From Pseudomonas sp. DNDY-54 (GTDB lineage: Bacteria; Pseudomonadota; Gammaproteobacteria; Pseudomonadales; Pseudomonadaceae), in contig NZ_CP082271.1 in NCBI RefSeq assembly GCF_019880365.1, positions 992,001 to 1,056,000 on the forward strand: a stretch of 64,000 nt of DNA, written 5' to 3'. Below the pieces are notes generated by a model. The model saw nothing but the letters and a program-made list of their open reading frames with translations, was not told where the DNA came from and searched no databases. Shown in pieces: positions 9,434 to 19,450 of the stretch. How positions within the stretch are numbered: position 1 is the first letter of the stretch; each line of letters begins with the position of its first letter. A program made the translations under genes and the position numbers.

Positions 9434-10090
9434 ATGAAAAAGCTCACTAACCTGACCGCACTTGCCGCCACAGCCGCTTTGTTAGCCGCCTGTACCACTA
9501 ATCCGTATACCGGCGAGCGTGAAGCCGGCAAAGCAGGCATCTATGGTGGTATCGGTGCGGTCAGCGGCGCGGTGATTGGCGCTGCGACCTCCAGCAAAAA
9601 GGACCGTGCCAAAGGCGCGCTCATCGGAGCAAGCGTCGGCGGGGCGGCTGGCGGCGGCTATGGATACTACGTCGACACGCAGGAAGCCAAGCTGCGCCAG
9701 ACGCTGCAAGGAACCGGTGTTCAGGTGCAGCGCGACGGCGACAACCTGACGCTGATCATGCCGGGCAACATCACCTTTCCAAGCAACTCGGCCGACATCT
9801 CCAGCAGCTTCTATCCGACCTTGAATTCTCTGGTTAAGGTGTTCAAGGAATTCAATAAAAACGGTATCGATATCGTTGGACATACCGACAGTACCGGTTC
9901 GCAGCAACTCAATCAGGACCTCTCCAACCGCCGTGCGCGCAGTGTTGCCGCGTATCTCGAAGGGAACGGTGTGCCTGCCTCGCGCATATCGTCGTACGGA
10001 GCCGGTTCAAGCCAGCCGATCGCCAGTAATGACAACGCGTCTGGCCGCGCCCAGAACCGCCGCGTAGAAATCAATCTGCGTCCGCTTTAA
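9434..10090 (+). CDS. OmpA-family outer-membrane lipoprotein (YiaD-like)
   Basis: 218 residues. A lipoprotein signal ends in LLAAC (Cys about 19). Next comes a glycine-rich region typical of YMGG/glycine-zipper segments (GIGAVSGAVIGA and ALIGASVGGAAGGG), then a C-terminal OmpA domain with ITFPSNSADI, GHTDSTGS and NRRVEINLRPL. OmpA domains bind peptidoglycan, so the protein should tie the outer membrane to the wall. A long upstream reading frame in the same phase was rejected because the signal peptide, AAGGAAG ribosome site and ATG at 9434 fit exactly. Confidence 0.9.
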   Translation: MKKLTNLTALAATAALLAACTTNPYTGEREAGKAGIYGGIGAVSGAVIGAATSSKKDRAKGALIGASVGGAAGGGYGYYVDTQEAKLRQTLQGTGVQVQRDGDNLTLIMPGNITFPSNSADISSSFYPTLNSLVKVFKEFNKNGIDIVGHTDSTGSQQLNQDLSNRRARSVAAYLEGNGVPASRISSYGAGSSQPIASNDNASGRAQNRRVEINLRPL

Positions 10091-10103
10091 GCCAGTCGGG
10101 CAG

Positions 10104-10138
10104 GGCGAGGCCGCAATGGACTCGCCTTCGCCATTTTA
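10104..10138 (+). terminator. Possible terminator after the OmpA lipoprotein gene
   Basis: Six-base stem GGCGAG (10104-10109) with CTCGCC (10121-10126), then TTCGCCATTTT. The stem is short and the U-tract is delayed, so this is a weak candidate. Confidence 0.35.
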
Positions 10139-10243
10139 GTGGCGTCATATTTACCTCTGCTGATTCTTCCCATTGAACCTCTCGGCAATCCATGACTCTG
10201 AAGCTGGTGACAGCGAGCCATGTAGTGGCACTGAGGAGGTCGA

Positions 10244-13200
10244 ATGGATGATCGTTCCGCTCTCCATTCTCGTAAGCCTTGGCTGCCATTGGTCGTGACG
10301 TTGGCCTTGATGGCTGGGCTCGGAGGATGGGTCGTCTGGCAGTGGCAAGTTCAGGAAAGCCAGGTCCGTGCCGAGCAGGCGCAACGGTTCAATCTGGCGG
10401 TAAATGACGTCGAAAATACGCTTCGTGAGCGCATGCGCGCGTACGAGATGGTCATGCGTGGCTTGGCCGGGCTTTTTGTCGGAAGCGATTCGGTCAGTCT
10501 CGACGACTGGAATCGGGCCTCGGATCAGCTGCAGCTTCAGGATTTCTACCCGGGCATTCAGGCAATCGCTCTTGCGCGCTATGTGCGCGCGGAAAATCTG
10601 GAGACCGCGCTCAATCAGATCAGGGCCAACGGGCGCAGCGATTTTCGTATGTACCCGGCCGGGGAACGCGACGAGTACTTGATCACTGACTATATCCACC
10701 CGCTCGATTGGCGAAACCGCAGAGTGCTCGGCTTTGACATGCTAAGCGAGGAGGCGCGGAAGGAAGCGATTATGGCCGCGCGTAACATCGGCACGCCGAT
10801 GCTGACGGGGCCTCTTCGGTTGAAGCAGGAAACTGAACAGAACGCGCAGGTTGGAATCCTGCTTTACCTTCCTCTGTATCGCACCGGTGCGCCGATCACA
10901 ACGCTTGAAGAGCGCCAGAACGCGTTTGCCGGCACCCTGCACGGGGCGTTCCGGCTCACGGACCTGATGGAAGGCGTGCTGGGCTCGCGTAGCAAACTGT
11001 TTCAGCTTCAGTTGTTCGACGCAACGGCACCCAACGAGCCATTGTTGGTAGGGCGTGCGCCAGTGAGCAGCGACGCCAGCTTTCATCGCACCCGCAACAT
11101 CTACATGTACGGCCGTAGCTGGCAGCTGGAAGTCGCCAGTACGCCCGAGTACGAGGCTATCCTGAACAGGGTGGGGCGCGTCTTCAATCTGGCTGCAGCA
11201 TTGACCGCAGCGGTGTTGTTTTCACTGCTGATTGGCGGGTATTTATTTCTGCGCGAACGCACCTTGCGCAACAGTCAGGCACTTGGCGCAAAACTCCAGG
11301 AGCGCGAAGCGCGGTTCCGCCAGTTGATCGAGCAGCTACCCGTAGCGACGTTGCTGTGCAACGACCAGGGCCGCATCGAGTTGGCAAACCAAAGCGCCGC
11401 TGCACTGTTGGGTAACAGCGCGGACCTGCTCGCGGGCGAGCGCTTGAGCCGTTACGTTCCGGGTGTGCTTGATGTGCCTTCGGGTGGGCATCGGCTGGAG
11501 GCCAGTCAGGAGGAAAACCAAGCGTTACGGGAGGATGGGACGCCGATACCGGTGTCGCTGAGCCTTACCAGCTTCAGGCGCGACGACGGTGTTTTCCACC
11601 TGCTCAACCTCGTCGACCTGCAACAGCGTAAACGTGACGAAGAACGCTTTCGTAACGTAGTGGAAGCCTCTCCGAACGCGTTCCTTTTATTCGATCATGA
11701 TGGTCGGATCGTCATGGTCAACCGGCAGACCGAGCTGCTGTTTGGCTACAGCCGGCAGGATTTGTTAGGGCAGCCCATCGAGCTGCTGATCCCTGAGTCG
11801 ATGCGCAAGATCTACAACGAGGTGCGCTACCGTTTCACCCAAGAGCCCGAATCGCGGCGCCTGGGCGAGAACCGCGAATTGTTTGGTCGGCACCGCGACG
11901 GTCACCTGTTACCAGTGGAAGTCGGGCTGTCGCCGTTGCGCAGCGGTGACGAGCAACTCATCCAGGCAGTCGTGACGGATATCGGCCACCGCAAGGCCGC
12001 AGAGCGGCGCCTGCGAGATCAGGCGAACGAGCTGATGATCGCCAATCGATACAAATCCGAATTCCTGGCGAACATGTCCCATGAGTTGCGCACGCCTCTA
12101 AATAGCATTCTGATCCTGAGCGATCAGCTCAGGCAGAACGGGGCGAGCAACCTGACCGACAAGCAGGTTCGGCATGCCGATATCATCCATCGTGCCGGGC
12201 ATGACCTGCTTCAATTGATCAATGACGTGCTCGATCTGGCCAAAATCGAGGCCGGCCACATGCAAATCCAGCCGGAGCCGATCGAACTGGCGGGCCTGCT
12301 GGCCGAGGTTGTGATGGCGCTGGAGCCAATGGCGGACCAGAACGGACTGTCGCTCGCGTCGCAAATCGACCCGGACGTGCCTGAATCGATCATCAGCGAC
12401 CGTGCCCGCTTGCAGCAGATCCTGCGCAATCTCGTCACCAACGCACTGAAATTTACCGAGCAGGGGTCGGTCGACATCCATGTCTCGTGCAAGCCGGCCG
12501 AGCAAGCTGGCGATGATGACATGCTGCGGATCTGCGTGACCGACACGGGTATCGGCATCGCGGAGGACCAGCACGAACGGATCTTTCAGGCCTTCCAGCA
12601 GATCGACGGCTCAATCAGCCGGCAATACGGCGGCACCGGGCTGGGGCTCGCCATTGCGCGGCAGTTGGCTGAAGTGCTTGGTGGAGGGATCAACCTGCGA
12701 AGTGCGCCGGGTCAGGGCTCCAGTTTCACCGTTGAAATACCGTTAAAGATGGCGACGACTACCGAGGTCCGGACGCTGAGACCGTCGCAACGCAGGGGGG
12801 AGGGCGGCGGTTTGTTGATCGTCGAGGACGATGCGGATTTCGCGTCGGTGGTGGCTGAAGTCGGGCAGTCCCATGGCTTTCCTAGCGTTGTTTGCGGTAC
12901 CGGGCAGGAGGGGTTGGAGGCGCTCGAGCGTGATCGTTTCGCAGCGGTGATCCTCGACATCCTGCTGCCTGATATCAGCGGCTGGCAGGTCCATCGGATG
13001 CTGCGCGCCGATTCCAGGCACCGCGACACGCCGGTGTACATTATTTCCTGCGTGCCTCAGCCCCAGGGCTGGGCGGACGATAACTCACGCTACCTGCTCA
13101 AGCCGGTGGCGCAGTCCGAGTTGGAGCGGCTGTTCGTTGACCTGGCTCGCCAGGAAGGCAGCTCGACGCGATTGCTGTTGGTCGAGACCGATTCGGAGCG

Positions 13201-13954
13201 GCGTCGGCAGCTGCGTGAGCATTTCGAGCGTCTGGGGTATCGCGTCACCGAGTGCCAGCGTAGCGAGGATGCCCGGTTGGCCTACGCGGAGCATGCCTTC
13301 ACGGTTCTGGTCATCGACTTCGATCTGCCCGGTGAAAATGGATTGGATCTGCTAGAGGCGCTCGACCGCCTGCGCTCGGTGAAAAATGTAAGGGTCATAC
13401 TGAACAGCCGTGAGCCGCTCTCCGAAAAGAATCTGCAGCGGCTTCGACGGTATTCGTCAGTTGCGTTGTCAAAAACAGAAGGAATGGAGCATATGGAAGA
13501 TGCATTGAAGCCCCCTGCAGTAGAGTCTGCAGCGCTGGGTATAGACGAAATGGAACACCCTTTGCTGGGGCAGCGGGTGCTGCTGGTTGATCACGATGTG
13601 CGGACTATCTATGCCATCAGCGCCATGCTCGACGAACAAGGGCTTCAGGTGGTCCCGGCAACGACCGGTACGGAAGCGCTGGAACGCTTCGATGAGGATG
13701 CGTTCGATCTTGCGCTGGTCGACATGTCGCTGCCGAACAATGACGGCCCCGCCCTGATCCGCCAGCTCCGAAACGACTATGGTTGTCAGGTGCCGATCGT
13801 GGCATTGGCGGCAAATACCGACCCGGTCGATCGCCATGCAAGTATTGCTGCCGGCGCTGATGATTTTCTGCTCAAACCGGTCGAGAGCGCTAAGCTGGTC
13901 GAATTGCTGCGACGCTGCCTGGGGCGTGCTGATGGTCCTCACGAGAGTCCATAA
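10244..13954 (+). CDS. CHASE-PAS-PAS hybrid histidine kinase with three receiver domains
   Basis: 1236 residues. A first membrane helix (about 13-33), a periplasmic CHASE-type ligand-binding domain (about 60-260, with DFYPGIQAIALARYV), a second helix (about 314-336), two PAS domains (about 350-460 and 468-585), a HisKA box FLANMSHELRTPLN (His613), HATPase with NLVTNALKF, DTGIGI and GGTGLGLAI, then receivers with Asp905/Lys953, Asp1025 and Asp1160/Lys1211. The middle receiver is the most divergent. GAGGAGG precedes the ATG. The gene 93 bases downstream encodes a receiver-GGDEF-EAL protein, so the likely output is c-di-GMP control (inference). The ligand is unknown. Confidence 0.88.
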   Translation: MDDRSALHSRKPWLPLVVTLALMAGLGGWVVWQWQVQESQVRAEQAQRFNLAVNDVENTLRERMRAYEMVMRGLAGLFVGSDSVSLDDWNRASDQLQLQDFYPGIQAIALARYVRAENLETALNQIRANGRSDFRMYPAGERDEYLITDYIHPLDWRNRRVLGFDMLSEEARKEAIMAARNIGTPMLTGPLRLKQETEQNAQVGILLYLPLYRTGAPITTLEERQNAFAGTLHGAFRLTDLMEGVLGSRSKLFQLQLFDATAPNEPLLVGRAPVSSDASFHRTRNIYMYGRSWQLEVASTPEYEAILNRVGRVFNLAAALTAAVLFSLLIGGYLFLRERTLRNSQALGAKLQEREARFRQLIEQLPVATLLCNDQGRIELANQSAAALLGNSADLLAGERLSRYVPGVLDVPSGGHRLEASQEENQALREDGTPIPVSLSLTSFRRDDGVFHLLNLVDLQQRKRDEERFRNVVEASPNAFLLFDHDGRIVMVNRQTELLFGYSRQDLLGQPIELLIPESMRKIYNEVRYRFTQEPESRRLGENRELFGRHRDGHLLPVEVGLSPLRSGDEQLIQAVVTDIGHRKAAERRLRDQANELMIANRYKSEFLANMSHELRTPLNSILILSDQLRQNGASNLTDKQVRHADIIHRAGHDLLQLINDVLDLAKIEAGHMQIQPEPIELAGLLAEVVMALEPMADQNGLSLASQIDPDVPESIISDRARLQQILRNLVTNALKFTEQGSVDIHVSCKPAEQAGDDDMLRICVTDTGIGIAEDQHERIFQAFQQIDGSISRQYGGTGLGLAIARQLAEVLGGGINLRSAPGQGSSFTVEIPLKMATTTEVRTLRPSQRRGEGGGLLIVEDDADFASVVAEVGQSHGFPSVVCGTGQEGLEALERDRFAAVILDILLPDISGWQVHRMLRADSRHRDTPVYIISCVPQPQGWADDNSRYLLKPVAQSELERLFVDLARQEGSSTRLLLVETDSERRRQLREHFERLGYRVTECQRSEDARLAYAEHAFTVLVIDFDLPGENGLDLLEALDRLRSVKNVRVILNSREPLSEKNLQRLRRYSSVALSKTEGMEHMEDALKPPAVESAALGIDEMEHPLLGQRVLLVDHDVRTIYAISAMLDEQGLQVVPATTGTEALERFDEDAFDLALVDMSLPNNDGPALIRQLRNDYGCQVPIVALAANTDPVDRHASIAAGADDFLLKPVESAKLVELLRRCLGRADGPHESP

Positions 13955-14047
13955 GGAGAAGTATGTGACGCACCGTTCATACCGGACTGGCGTTCGTGTC
14001 GACGCCGTCGAAGTCGGAATCTGCCGTGCGGGCAGGGGAGTCGGGTA

Positions 14048-16189
14048 ATGGCGTGGGCACAGGCCAAATCACAACCGCGCACCCGCACACTGCTGGTCGT
14101 AGATGATCGTGAAGCGAATCTCGTTGCGATGGAAGCCCTGCTGGGTGATGGCGACTGGCAGGTGCATACGGTCAATTCAGGAGAAGCTGCGCTACAGGCG
14201 TTGTTGGATCTGGACGTAGAGCTGGTGCTGTTGGATGTGCAGATGCCAGGTATGGATGGCTTCGAAGTGGCGCGCCTGATGCGTGGCAATCCACACACCC
14301 GCTATACCCCGATCATTTTCGTCTCGGCTATTGCGCATACGCGTGAGTCCGTGTTGCGGGGCTACGCGACGGGTGCGGTTGATTTCATCCTCAAACCCTT
14401 CGATCCCCAGGTGCTCAAGCACAAGATCAATACCTTGCTCAGTCATGAGCACAACCGGCGCGATCTGCAGCTCCTGACGCAGCAACTCGATAGCGCTCGG
14501 GCGTTCAATGCGTCGGTATTGAACAACGCTGCCGAGGGCATTCTGGTGGTGGGCGAGGATGGCTACATCAGTTTTGCCAATCCGGCTATCGCCCACATGC
14601 TGCACACCCATGTCGATGCGCTGCAAGGCACAGCGCTGGTAGATCACCTCGCTTCGCCACAAATGCCTGACGCCTGGCGCGACACCGATTTCTACAAGCA
14701 ATGGCGTAGCGGCAATACCTACCGTTTACACGAAGCGCAGCTGTACACGGCCGATGGCGGAGTGCTTCCGGTCGCGTTGTCATCATCGCCACTGCCGAGG
14801 CAGCAGCGGTCGATGGTCGTGATCGCGCTGGATATGTCGGTGGTGCGCAACCTGCACGTTCAGCTGGAAACCCAGGCGGTTACGGATTCGCTCACGGGAT
14901 TGCTGAATCGACGAGGTTTTCATCAGGCCTTGGATTCCGCACTGGCGCGGGTCGATCGGAACGGTAAGCGCATGGCCGTTCTCTACATCGATCTGGATGG
15001 CTTCAAGCGGATCAACGATTCGCTGGGGCACGACGCCGGTGACGAAATTCTCTGCCGCGTGGCGCGGGTGCTCGAGGCCTGCATGCGGCCGTACGACATC
15101 ATCGCGCGGATGGGCGGAGACGAGTTCACTGCGCTGCTCGATTCCCTCGATCACCCGGAAGATGCCGCCAAGGTGGCGGAGAAGCTCATCGAGCTCATAT
15201 CCGTTCGGCATACGATCGAAGGCACTGATGTGACCCTTGGCGCCAGTATCGGCATCGCGCATTTTCCGGATTGCGGGCAGAGCGTCGAGGAGCTGCTGCG
15301 CTCGGCGGATATGGCCATGTACGAAGCCAAGCGGAATGGGCGCCAGCAGTACCGCTTTTTCTCCAACGAAATGAACGGGCGCGCCCACGCACGCCTGATG
15401 ATGGAAGAAAACCTTCGCAGCACCATTGAGCGCAATGGTTTTGCTCTGGCCTATCAGCCGCAGGTGGTGCTTGAAACCGGTGAGTTGCGTGGATTCGAAG
15501 CGTTGCTGCGTTGGGATTACGCCGGCCGGGGCGAGGTCGAACCTAACGTGTTCATCCCTTTGCTGGAAGAAACCCGCCTGATCGATCGCGTGGGCGAATG
15601 GGCGTTGCGTGAAGGACTGGCGCAGTGTCGTGACTGGCGCGAGCGCTTTGGCAATCAGCTGGTGCTGAGTTTCAACGTCAGCCCGGTGCAGTTCAATCGG
15701 GCCGGTCTGGTAGAAGAATTAAGGCAGCTCCTCGATGAATTCCAGCTCGATCCGCGACAGCTCGAGCTGGAAGTCACCGAAGGGGCCTTGATGCAGGATC
15801 TCGAACAGAGCTGCGACAAGCTTAGGCAATTGCGAGAACTGGGCGTGAGGGTGGCGGTGGACGACTTCGGGACTGGCTATTCTTCGCTCGCCTACCTGCG
15901 TCATTTCGATCTGGATACATTGAAAATAGATCGGCTGTTCATCGCCAACATGCTCGATTCGCCGCGTGATGCCGCTGTGGTGAGCACCATCATCGACCTG
16001 GGCCGAAACCTTGGGCTCGAAGTCATCGCCGAAGGCGTGGAGACGCTGGCCCAGCGCGATTGGCTGATCGCCCATGATTGCCAGATCATGCAGGGCTTTT
16101 TGGTAGCACCGGGATTGGCCGTCGAAGATGCCTTGGCCTTTCCACGGAAAGTCGACTGGATGCAGCTCGATCACCAGACGGCCGGATGA
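14048..16189 (+). CDS. Response regulator with PAS, GGDEF and EAL domains (c-di-GMP turnover)
   Basis: 713 residues. Receiver domain with Asp63 in LLDVQMPGMDG and Lys in FILKPFD (about 116); PAS about 155-270; GGDEF domain with intact GGDEF at 356-360 and an upstream inhibitory-site motif RPYD at 347-350, exactly five residues before it; EAL domain with EAL at 484-486, the Asn of NVSPVQF, Glu in EVTEG, DDFGTGYSSL, the Lys in LKIDRLF and the Glu in AEGVET. Both diguanylate cyclase and phosphodiesterase sites therefore look active. A GGGGAG ribosome site precedes the ATG. It is probably co-transcribed with, and phosphorylated by, the upstream kinase (inference). Confidence 0.9.
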   Translation: MAWAQAKSQPRTRTLLVVDDREANLVAMEALLGDGDWQVHTVNSGEAALQALLDLDVELVLLDVQMPGMDGFEVARLMRGNPHTRYTPIIFVSAIAHTRESVLRGYATGAVDFILKPFDPQVLKHKINTLLSHEHNRRDLQLLTQQLDSARAFNASVLNNAAEGILVVGEDGYISFANPAIAHMLHTHVDALQGTALVDHLASPQMPDAWRDTDFYKQWRSGNTYRLHEAQLYTADGGVLPVALSSSPLPRQQRSMVVIALDMSVVRNLHVQLETQAVTDSLTGLLNRRGFHQALDSALARVDRNGKRMAVLYIDLDGFKRINDSLGHDAGDEILCRVARVLEACMRPYDIIARMGGDEFTALLDSLDHPEDAAKVAEKLIELISVRHTIEGTDVTLGASIGIAHFPDCGQSVEELLRSADMAMYEAKRNGRQQYRFFSNEMNGRAHARLMMEENLRSTIERNGFALAYQPQVVLETGELRGFEALLRWDYAGRGEVEPNVFIPLLEETRLIDRVGEWALREGLAQCRDWRERFGNQLVLSFNVSPVQFNRAGLVEELRQLLDEFQLDPRQLELEVTEGALMQDLEQSCDKLRQLRELGVRVAVDDFGTGYSSLAYLRHFDLDTLKIDRLFIANMLDSPRDAAVVSTIIDLGRNLGLEVIAEGVETLAQRDWLIAHDCQIMQGFLVAPGLAVEDALAFPRKVDWMQLDHQTAG

Positions 16190-16200
16190 CACCGGCCGTC
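16177..16200. terminator. Strong stem-loop between convergent genes (bidirectional terminator candidate)
   Basis: GACGGCCGG (16177-16185) pairs perfectly with CCGGCCGTC (16192-16200) over a six-base loop. It covers the GGDEF-EAL stop codon and lies before the end of the convergent acyltransferase gene. No real U-tract on either side. Confidence 0.5.
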
Positions 16201-16216
16201 TTCGCCACGCAATGCG

Positions 16217-17125
16217 CTAGCGACGCGGCGGATATTCGCGGTGCAGCACTTCCAGTTCCGCGTCCTTGTCGCTCCAGAGCTCATTGATCCATTCCTGGAA
16301 GCTCAGTCGATAGCGCTCGTCCTGGTCGTAGCTGCGATGTAGAAACTCGGCGGGGATGGGCTGTGAGTCGATGCGCATCATCACCCGGGTGATGCGCCCG
16401 CTGAGAAGATCCCAAAAACTGGGATTCCCGTCCGGGTAGTGAATGGTGACGTTGATCAATGAGGTCAGCTGCTCGCCCATTGCATCGATCACGAAGGCGA
16501 CGCCACCGGCTCTCGGTTTGAGCAGGTATCGGTAAGGCGATGCCTGTTGAGTGTGTTTGTCCGACGTAAAACGCGTGCCTTCGAGAAAATTGAATACCGA
16601 GACGGGGTTGGTCCGGTAGCGCTCGCACGCCTTGCGGGTAGTGGCCAGATCCTGGCCGCGCTTTTCTGGATACTTGGTCAGGTACTCCTTGCTGAAGCGC
16701 TTCATGAAGGGAAACTCCAACGCCCACCAGCACAAGCCAATGACTGGCACCCAGATGAGCTCCTGCTTGAGAAAAAACTTCAGGATCGGCATACGTCGGT
16801 TCAGTTGATACTGGAGCATCAGGATGTCGGCCCAGCTCTGGTGATTGCTGGTGACAAGGTAAGAGTGGTGCATATCCACCTTGTCCAGCCCTTGCACATC
16901 CCATTCAGTTCGCCGTACCTGATCCATCCAGAAACTGTTGACCGCCATCCAGGACTCAGCGATCCAGTGCATTCCGAAACGCAATGCGCGCTGAACTCGC
17001 GGGATCGGCAGCGCCAGCTTGAGCAGCGAAAGGGTGAAAAGCGGCCAGCACCAGAACAGCGTGTTCAGTGCCAGAGTCAGGCCGGCCAGGACGCCCCGAA
17101 GGGGGGCGGGAAGGACGCTTAGCAT
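16217..17125 (-). CDS. PlsC-type acyltransferase (YihG-like)
   Basis: 302 residues. An N-terminal hydrophobic segment (about 8-40) is followed by the HX4D motif NHQSWAD near residue 93-99, the EGTR motif in FNFLEGTRF near 180, and a Pro-containing block IPAEFL towards the end. These are the acyl-acceptor and catalytic motifs of glycerolipid acyltransferases. The long form of about 300 residues with the HQSWAD wording matches E. coli YihG, which is related to lysophosphatidic acid acyltransferases. Lipid acceptor is not certain. It lies downstream of pta but behind a strong terminator. Confidence 0.82.
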   Translation of the reverse strand: MLSVLPAPLRGVLAGLTLALNTLFWCWPLFTLSLLKLALPIPRVQRALRFGMHWIAESWMAVNSFWMDQVRRTEWDVQGLDKVDMHHSYLVTSNHQSWADILMLQYQLNRRMPILKFFLKQELIWVPVIGLCWWALEFPFMKRFSKEYLTKYPEKRGQDLATTRKACERYRTNPVSVFNFLEGTRFTSDKHTQQASPYRYLLKPRAGGVAFVIDAMGEQLTSLINVTIHYPDGNPSFWDLLSGRITRVMMRIDSQPIPAEFLHRSYDQDERYRLSFQEWINELWSDKDAELEVLHREYPPRR

Positions 17126-17213
17126 CGATCGGCTCGTATATCCGTCAATAAAGGCGGCAAGCGTACCGATTGCGCGCGGAACTGCAAGGCAAAATAACGT
17201 TGCTCGACGTATC

Positions 17214-17242
17214 GAAAAAATGCCCGACCCTTGCGGTCGGGC
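17214..17242 (-). terminator. Rho-independent terminator of ackA-pta
   Basis: Read on the minus strand: GCCCGACC, loop GCAAG, GGTCGGGC (hairpin 17242-17222), then ATTTTTT (17221-17215). It lies ten bases after the pta stop codon. Confidence 0.93.
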
Positions 17243-17252
17243 GTGTTGCTAA

Positions 17253-19349
17253 TCAGGCCTTCTGGTTATCCGCCTGCAACGCCGTCAACGCGATGGTGAA
17301 GACGATGTCATCTACCAGCGCACCGCGGGAGAGGTCGTTGACCGGCTTGCGCAGGCCTTGGAGCATCGGGCCGACGCTGATCACGTTGGCGCTACGCTGC
17401 ACGGCTTTGTACGTCGTATTGCCGGTGTTCAGATCCGGGAAGATGAAGACGGTAGCTTGACCGGCAACCAGGCTGTTCGGCGCCTTCTGCTTGCCAACGC
17501 TGGCGACCGAGGCGGCGTCGTACTGAAGCGGACCGTCGATTGGCAGGTTGGGCGCCCGCTCCTGAGCGATGCGTGTGGCTTCGGCGACCTTCTCTACCTC
17601 CGCGCCGCTGCCGGAGCTTCCTGTGGAATAACTGATCATCGCGACGCGTGGATTGACACCCAATGCGACGGCCGATTCAGCGCTCTGCAGCGCGATCTCG
17701 GCCAGTTCGGAAGCGCTCGGGTTCGGGTTCACCGCGCAGTCGCCGTAGACCAGCACTTGGTCTGGTAGCAACATGAAGAACACCGACGAAACCAGGCTGT
17801 AGCCCGGCGCAGTCTTGATCAGCTGCAGGGCCGGCCGAATGGTATTTGCCGTGGTGTGAACGGCGCCAGAAACCAGGCCATCTACTTCATCCAAGGCGAG
17901 CATCATGGTCCCGAGTACCACGGTGTCCTTGAGCTGCTCGCGCGCATCGTCAGGCGTCAGCCCTTTAGCTTTGCGCATCTCGCACATTGGTTCGACGTAC
18001 TGATTGATGATCAGCTCTGGATCGAGAATCTCCAGGCTGGCTGGCAGCTGAATGCCCTGTTCACGAGCGATCGTCTGCACCTCCTCCGGCTTGGCCAGCA
18101 ACACGCAACGTGCTATTCCGCGGGCTTGGCAGATAGCCGCAGCCCGAATCGTGCGTGGCTCGTTGCCCTCAGGCAGGACGATACGTTTGTCGGCTTGCTG
18201 GGCGCGCTTGACCAATTGATATCGGAAAGCGGGGGGCGACAGGCGCAGCTCGCTGCGCGGGACGCTCAGGCGCGTGTGCAGCAGCTCGGGTTGCAGATGC
18301 TGGGCGATGTAATCGGTGACCTTGCTGGCGCGCTCGATGTCGTCGGCCGCGGTTTCCTTGTTCAGGGCGAACAGGTTGGTGGCGGTGTCATAGGACCCGG
18401 TCTGCACCGTCATCACCGGCAGACCACCGTCGAGGGCCGCCTTGCACAGTTCAAGGATGCGGGGGTCCGGCGCGAAATCGCTGCAGAGCAGCAGCCCAGC
18501 GAGTTCGACGCCGTTTAGCGAGGCCAGGCTGGCGGCCAGAATAATGTCGTCGCGGTCGCCCGGTGTAACGACCAACACGCCTGGCTGGAGCAGCTGTACG
18601 GTGTTGGGAACCGCTCGGGCGCATAAAACGATCTTGTTCACACGGCGACGTTCGGCCTCGCCAGCGTGGAGGACTTTCGCGTCCAGCAACTGAGCGATGT
18701 CACGGGTGCGCAGTGCGTTCAGTTCGTCGGAATAGGGGATGGCCCCGAGTAATTGAAAATCCGCGGTGCCCAGTAGCGGTAGCTGCTCCTTGAGGCGCTC
18801 GATGAACGCCGGTACGCCGTCGTCGCTTTTGACTTTGTTTAGAATCAGCCCAAGTACTTTCGGATCCTTGGCGCCACCGAACAGTTGGGCCTGGATCTCC
18901 ACGCGCTCGGCGAAACGCTTGAGCGTATCGGTGCCCTGCGCTGCGATCAGAATAACTTCGGCATCCAGGCTTTTGGCCAGGTGCGTATTGATCCGGGAGG
19001 TGTGGTTGAACTCACGTGTCGGCACCATGCCTTCGACGATCACCACATCCTTGCCGGCGGCAACCTCTTGATAACGACTCACCACGTCCTCAAGCAGCAG
19101 ATCGAGTTCGCCATCGGCCAGCTGACGCTCCACCTGTTCCAGCGGCAGCGGTTCGGGGGATTCGATATTCAGTGTCTTCTCGACCAGCACGCAGGAGCGC
19201 TCAAGACCTTGGTCGAGTGGGAAGGGTTGGGCGATGGGCTTGAAGAAGCCAACCTTCAGACCGGCATCTTCAAGCGCGCGAATCAGGCCAAGGCTGATCG
19301 AGTTTAGGCCGCCTCCAAAACCGCTTGGGGCGAGGAAAAGTGTATGCAT
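17253..19349 (-). CDS. pta: Phosphate acetyltransferase
   Basis: 698 residues, the long proteobacterial form. The N-terminal BioD-like P-loop domain begins MHTLFLAPSGFGGG and contains FFKPIAQP; a DRTGG-like middle domain follows (about 225-330); the catalytic PTA_PTB domain (about 385-695) contains VLPEGNEPRTIRAA, SGAVHTTANTIRPALQ and the STGSSGSG phosphate/CoA loop. It converts acetyl-CoA and phosphate to acetyl phosphate in the cytoplasm. AGGAG lies eight bases before the ATG. It is downstream of ackA with a 101-base gap, giving the acetate/acetyl-phosphate pathway in one unit. Confidence 0.95.
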   Translation of the reverse strand: MHTLFLAPSGFGGGLNSISLGLIRALEDAGLKVGFFKPIAQPFPLDQGLERSCVLVEKTLNIESPEPLPLEQVERQLADGELDLLLEDVVSRYQEVAAGKDVVIVEGMVPTREFNHTSRINTHLAKSLDAEVILIAAQGTDTLKRFAERVEIQAQLFGGAKDPKVLGLILNKVKSDDGVPAFIERLKEQLPLLGTADFQLLGAIPYSDELNALRTRDIAQLLDAKVLHAGEAERRRVNKIVLCARAVPNTVQLLQPGVLVVTPGDRDDIILAASLASLNGVELAGLLLCSDFAPDPRILELCKAALDGGLPVMTVQTGSYDTATNLFALNKETAADDIERASKVTDYIAQHLQPELLHTRLSVPRSELRLSPPAFRYQLVKRAQQADKRIVLPEGNEPRTIRAAAICQARGIARCVLLAKPEEVQTIAREQGIQLPASLEILDPELIINQYVEPMCEMRKAKGLTPDDAREQLKDTVVLGTMMLALDEVDGLVSGAVHTTANTIRPALQLIKTAPGYSLVSSVFFMLLPDQVLVYGDCAVNPNPSASELAEIALQSAESAVALGVNPRVAMISYSTGSSGSGAEVEKVAEATRIAQERAPNLPIDGPLQYDAASVASVGKQKAPNSLVAGQATVFIFPDLNTGNTTYKAVQRSANVISVGPMLQGLRKPVNDLSRGALVDDIVFTIALTALQADNQKA

Positions 19350-19450
19350 GATGATCTCCTATCGAGCGAAGGACGATGGCGATGTCGAGACGACAATCCG
19401 ACGCCTAAGCAGTCGCCGGATTGTGCAATTCGATCCGTGTCGGCGCGTTG

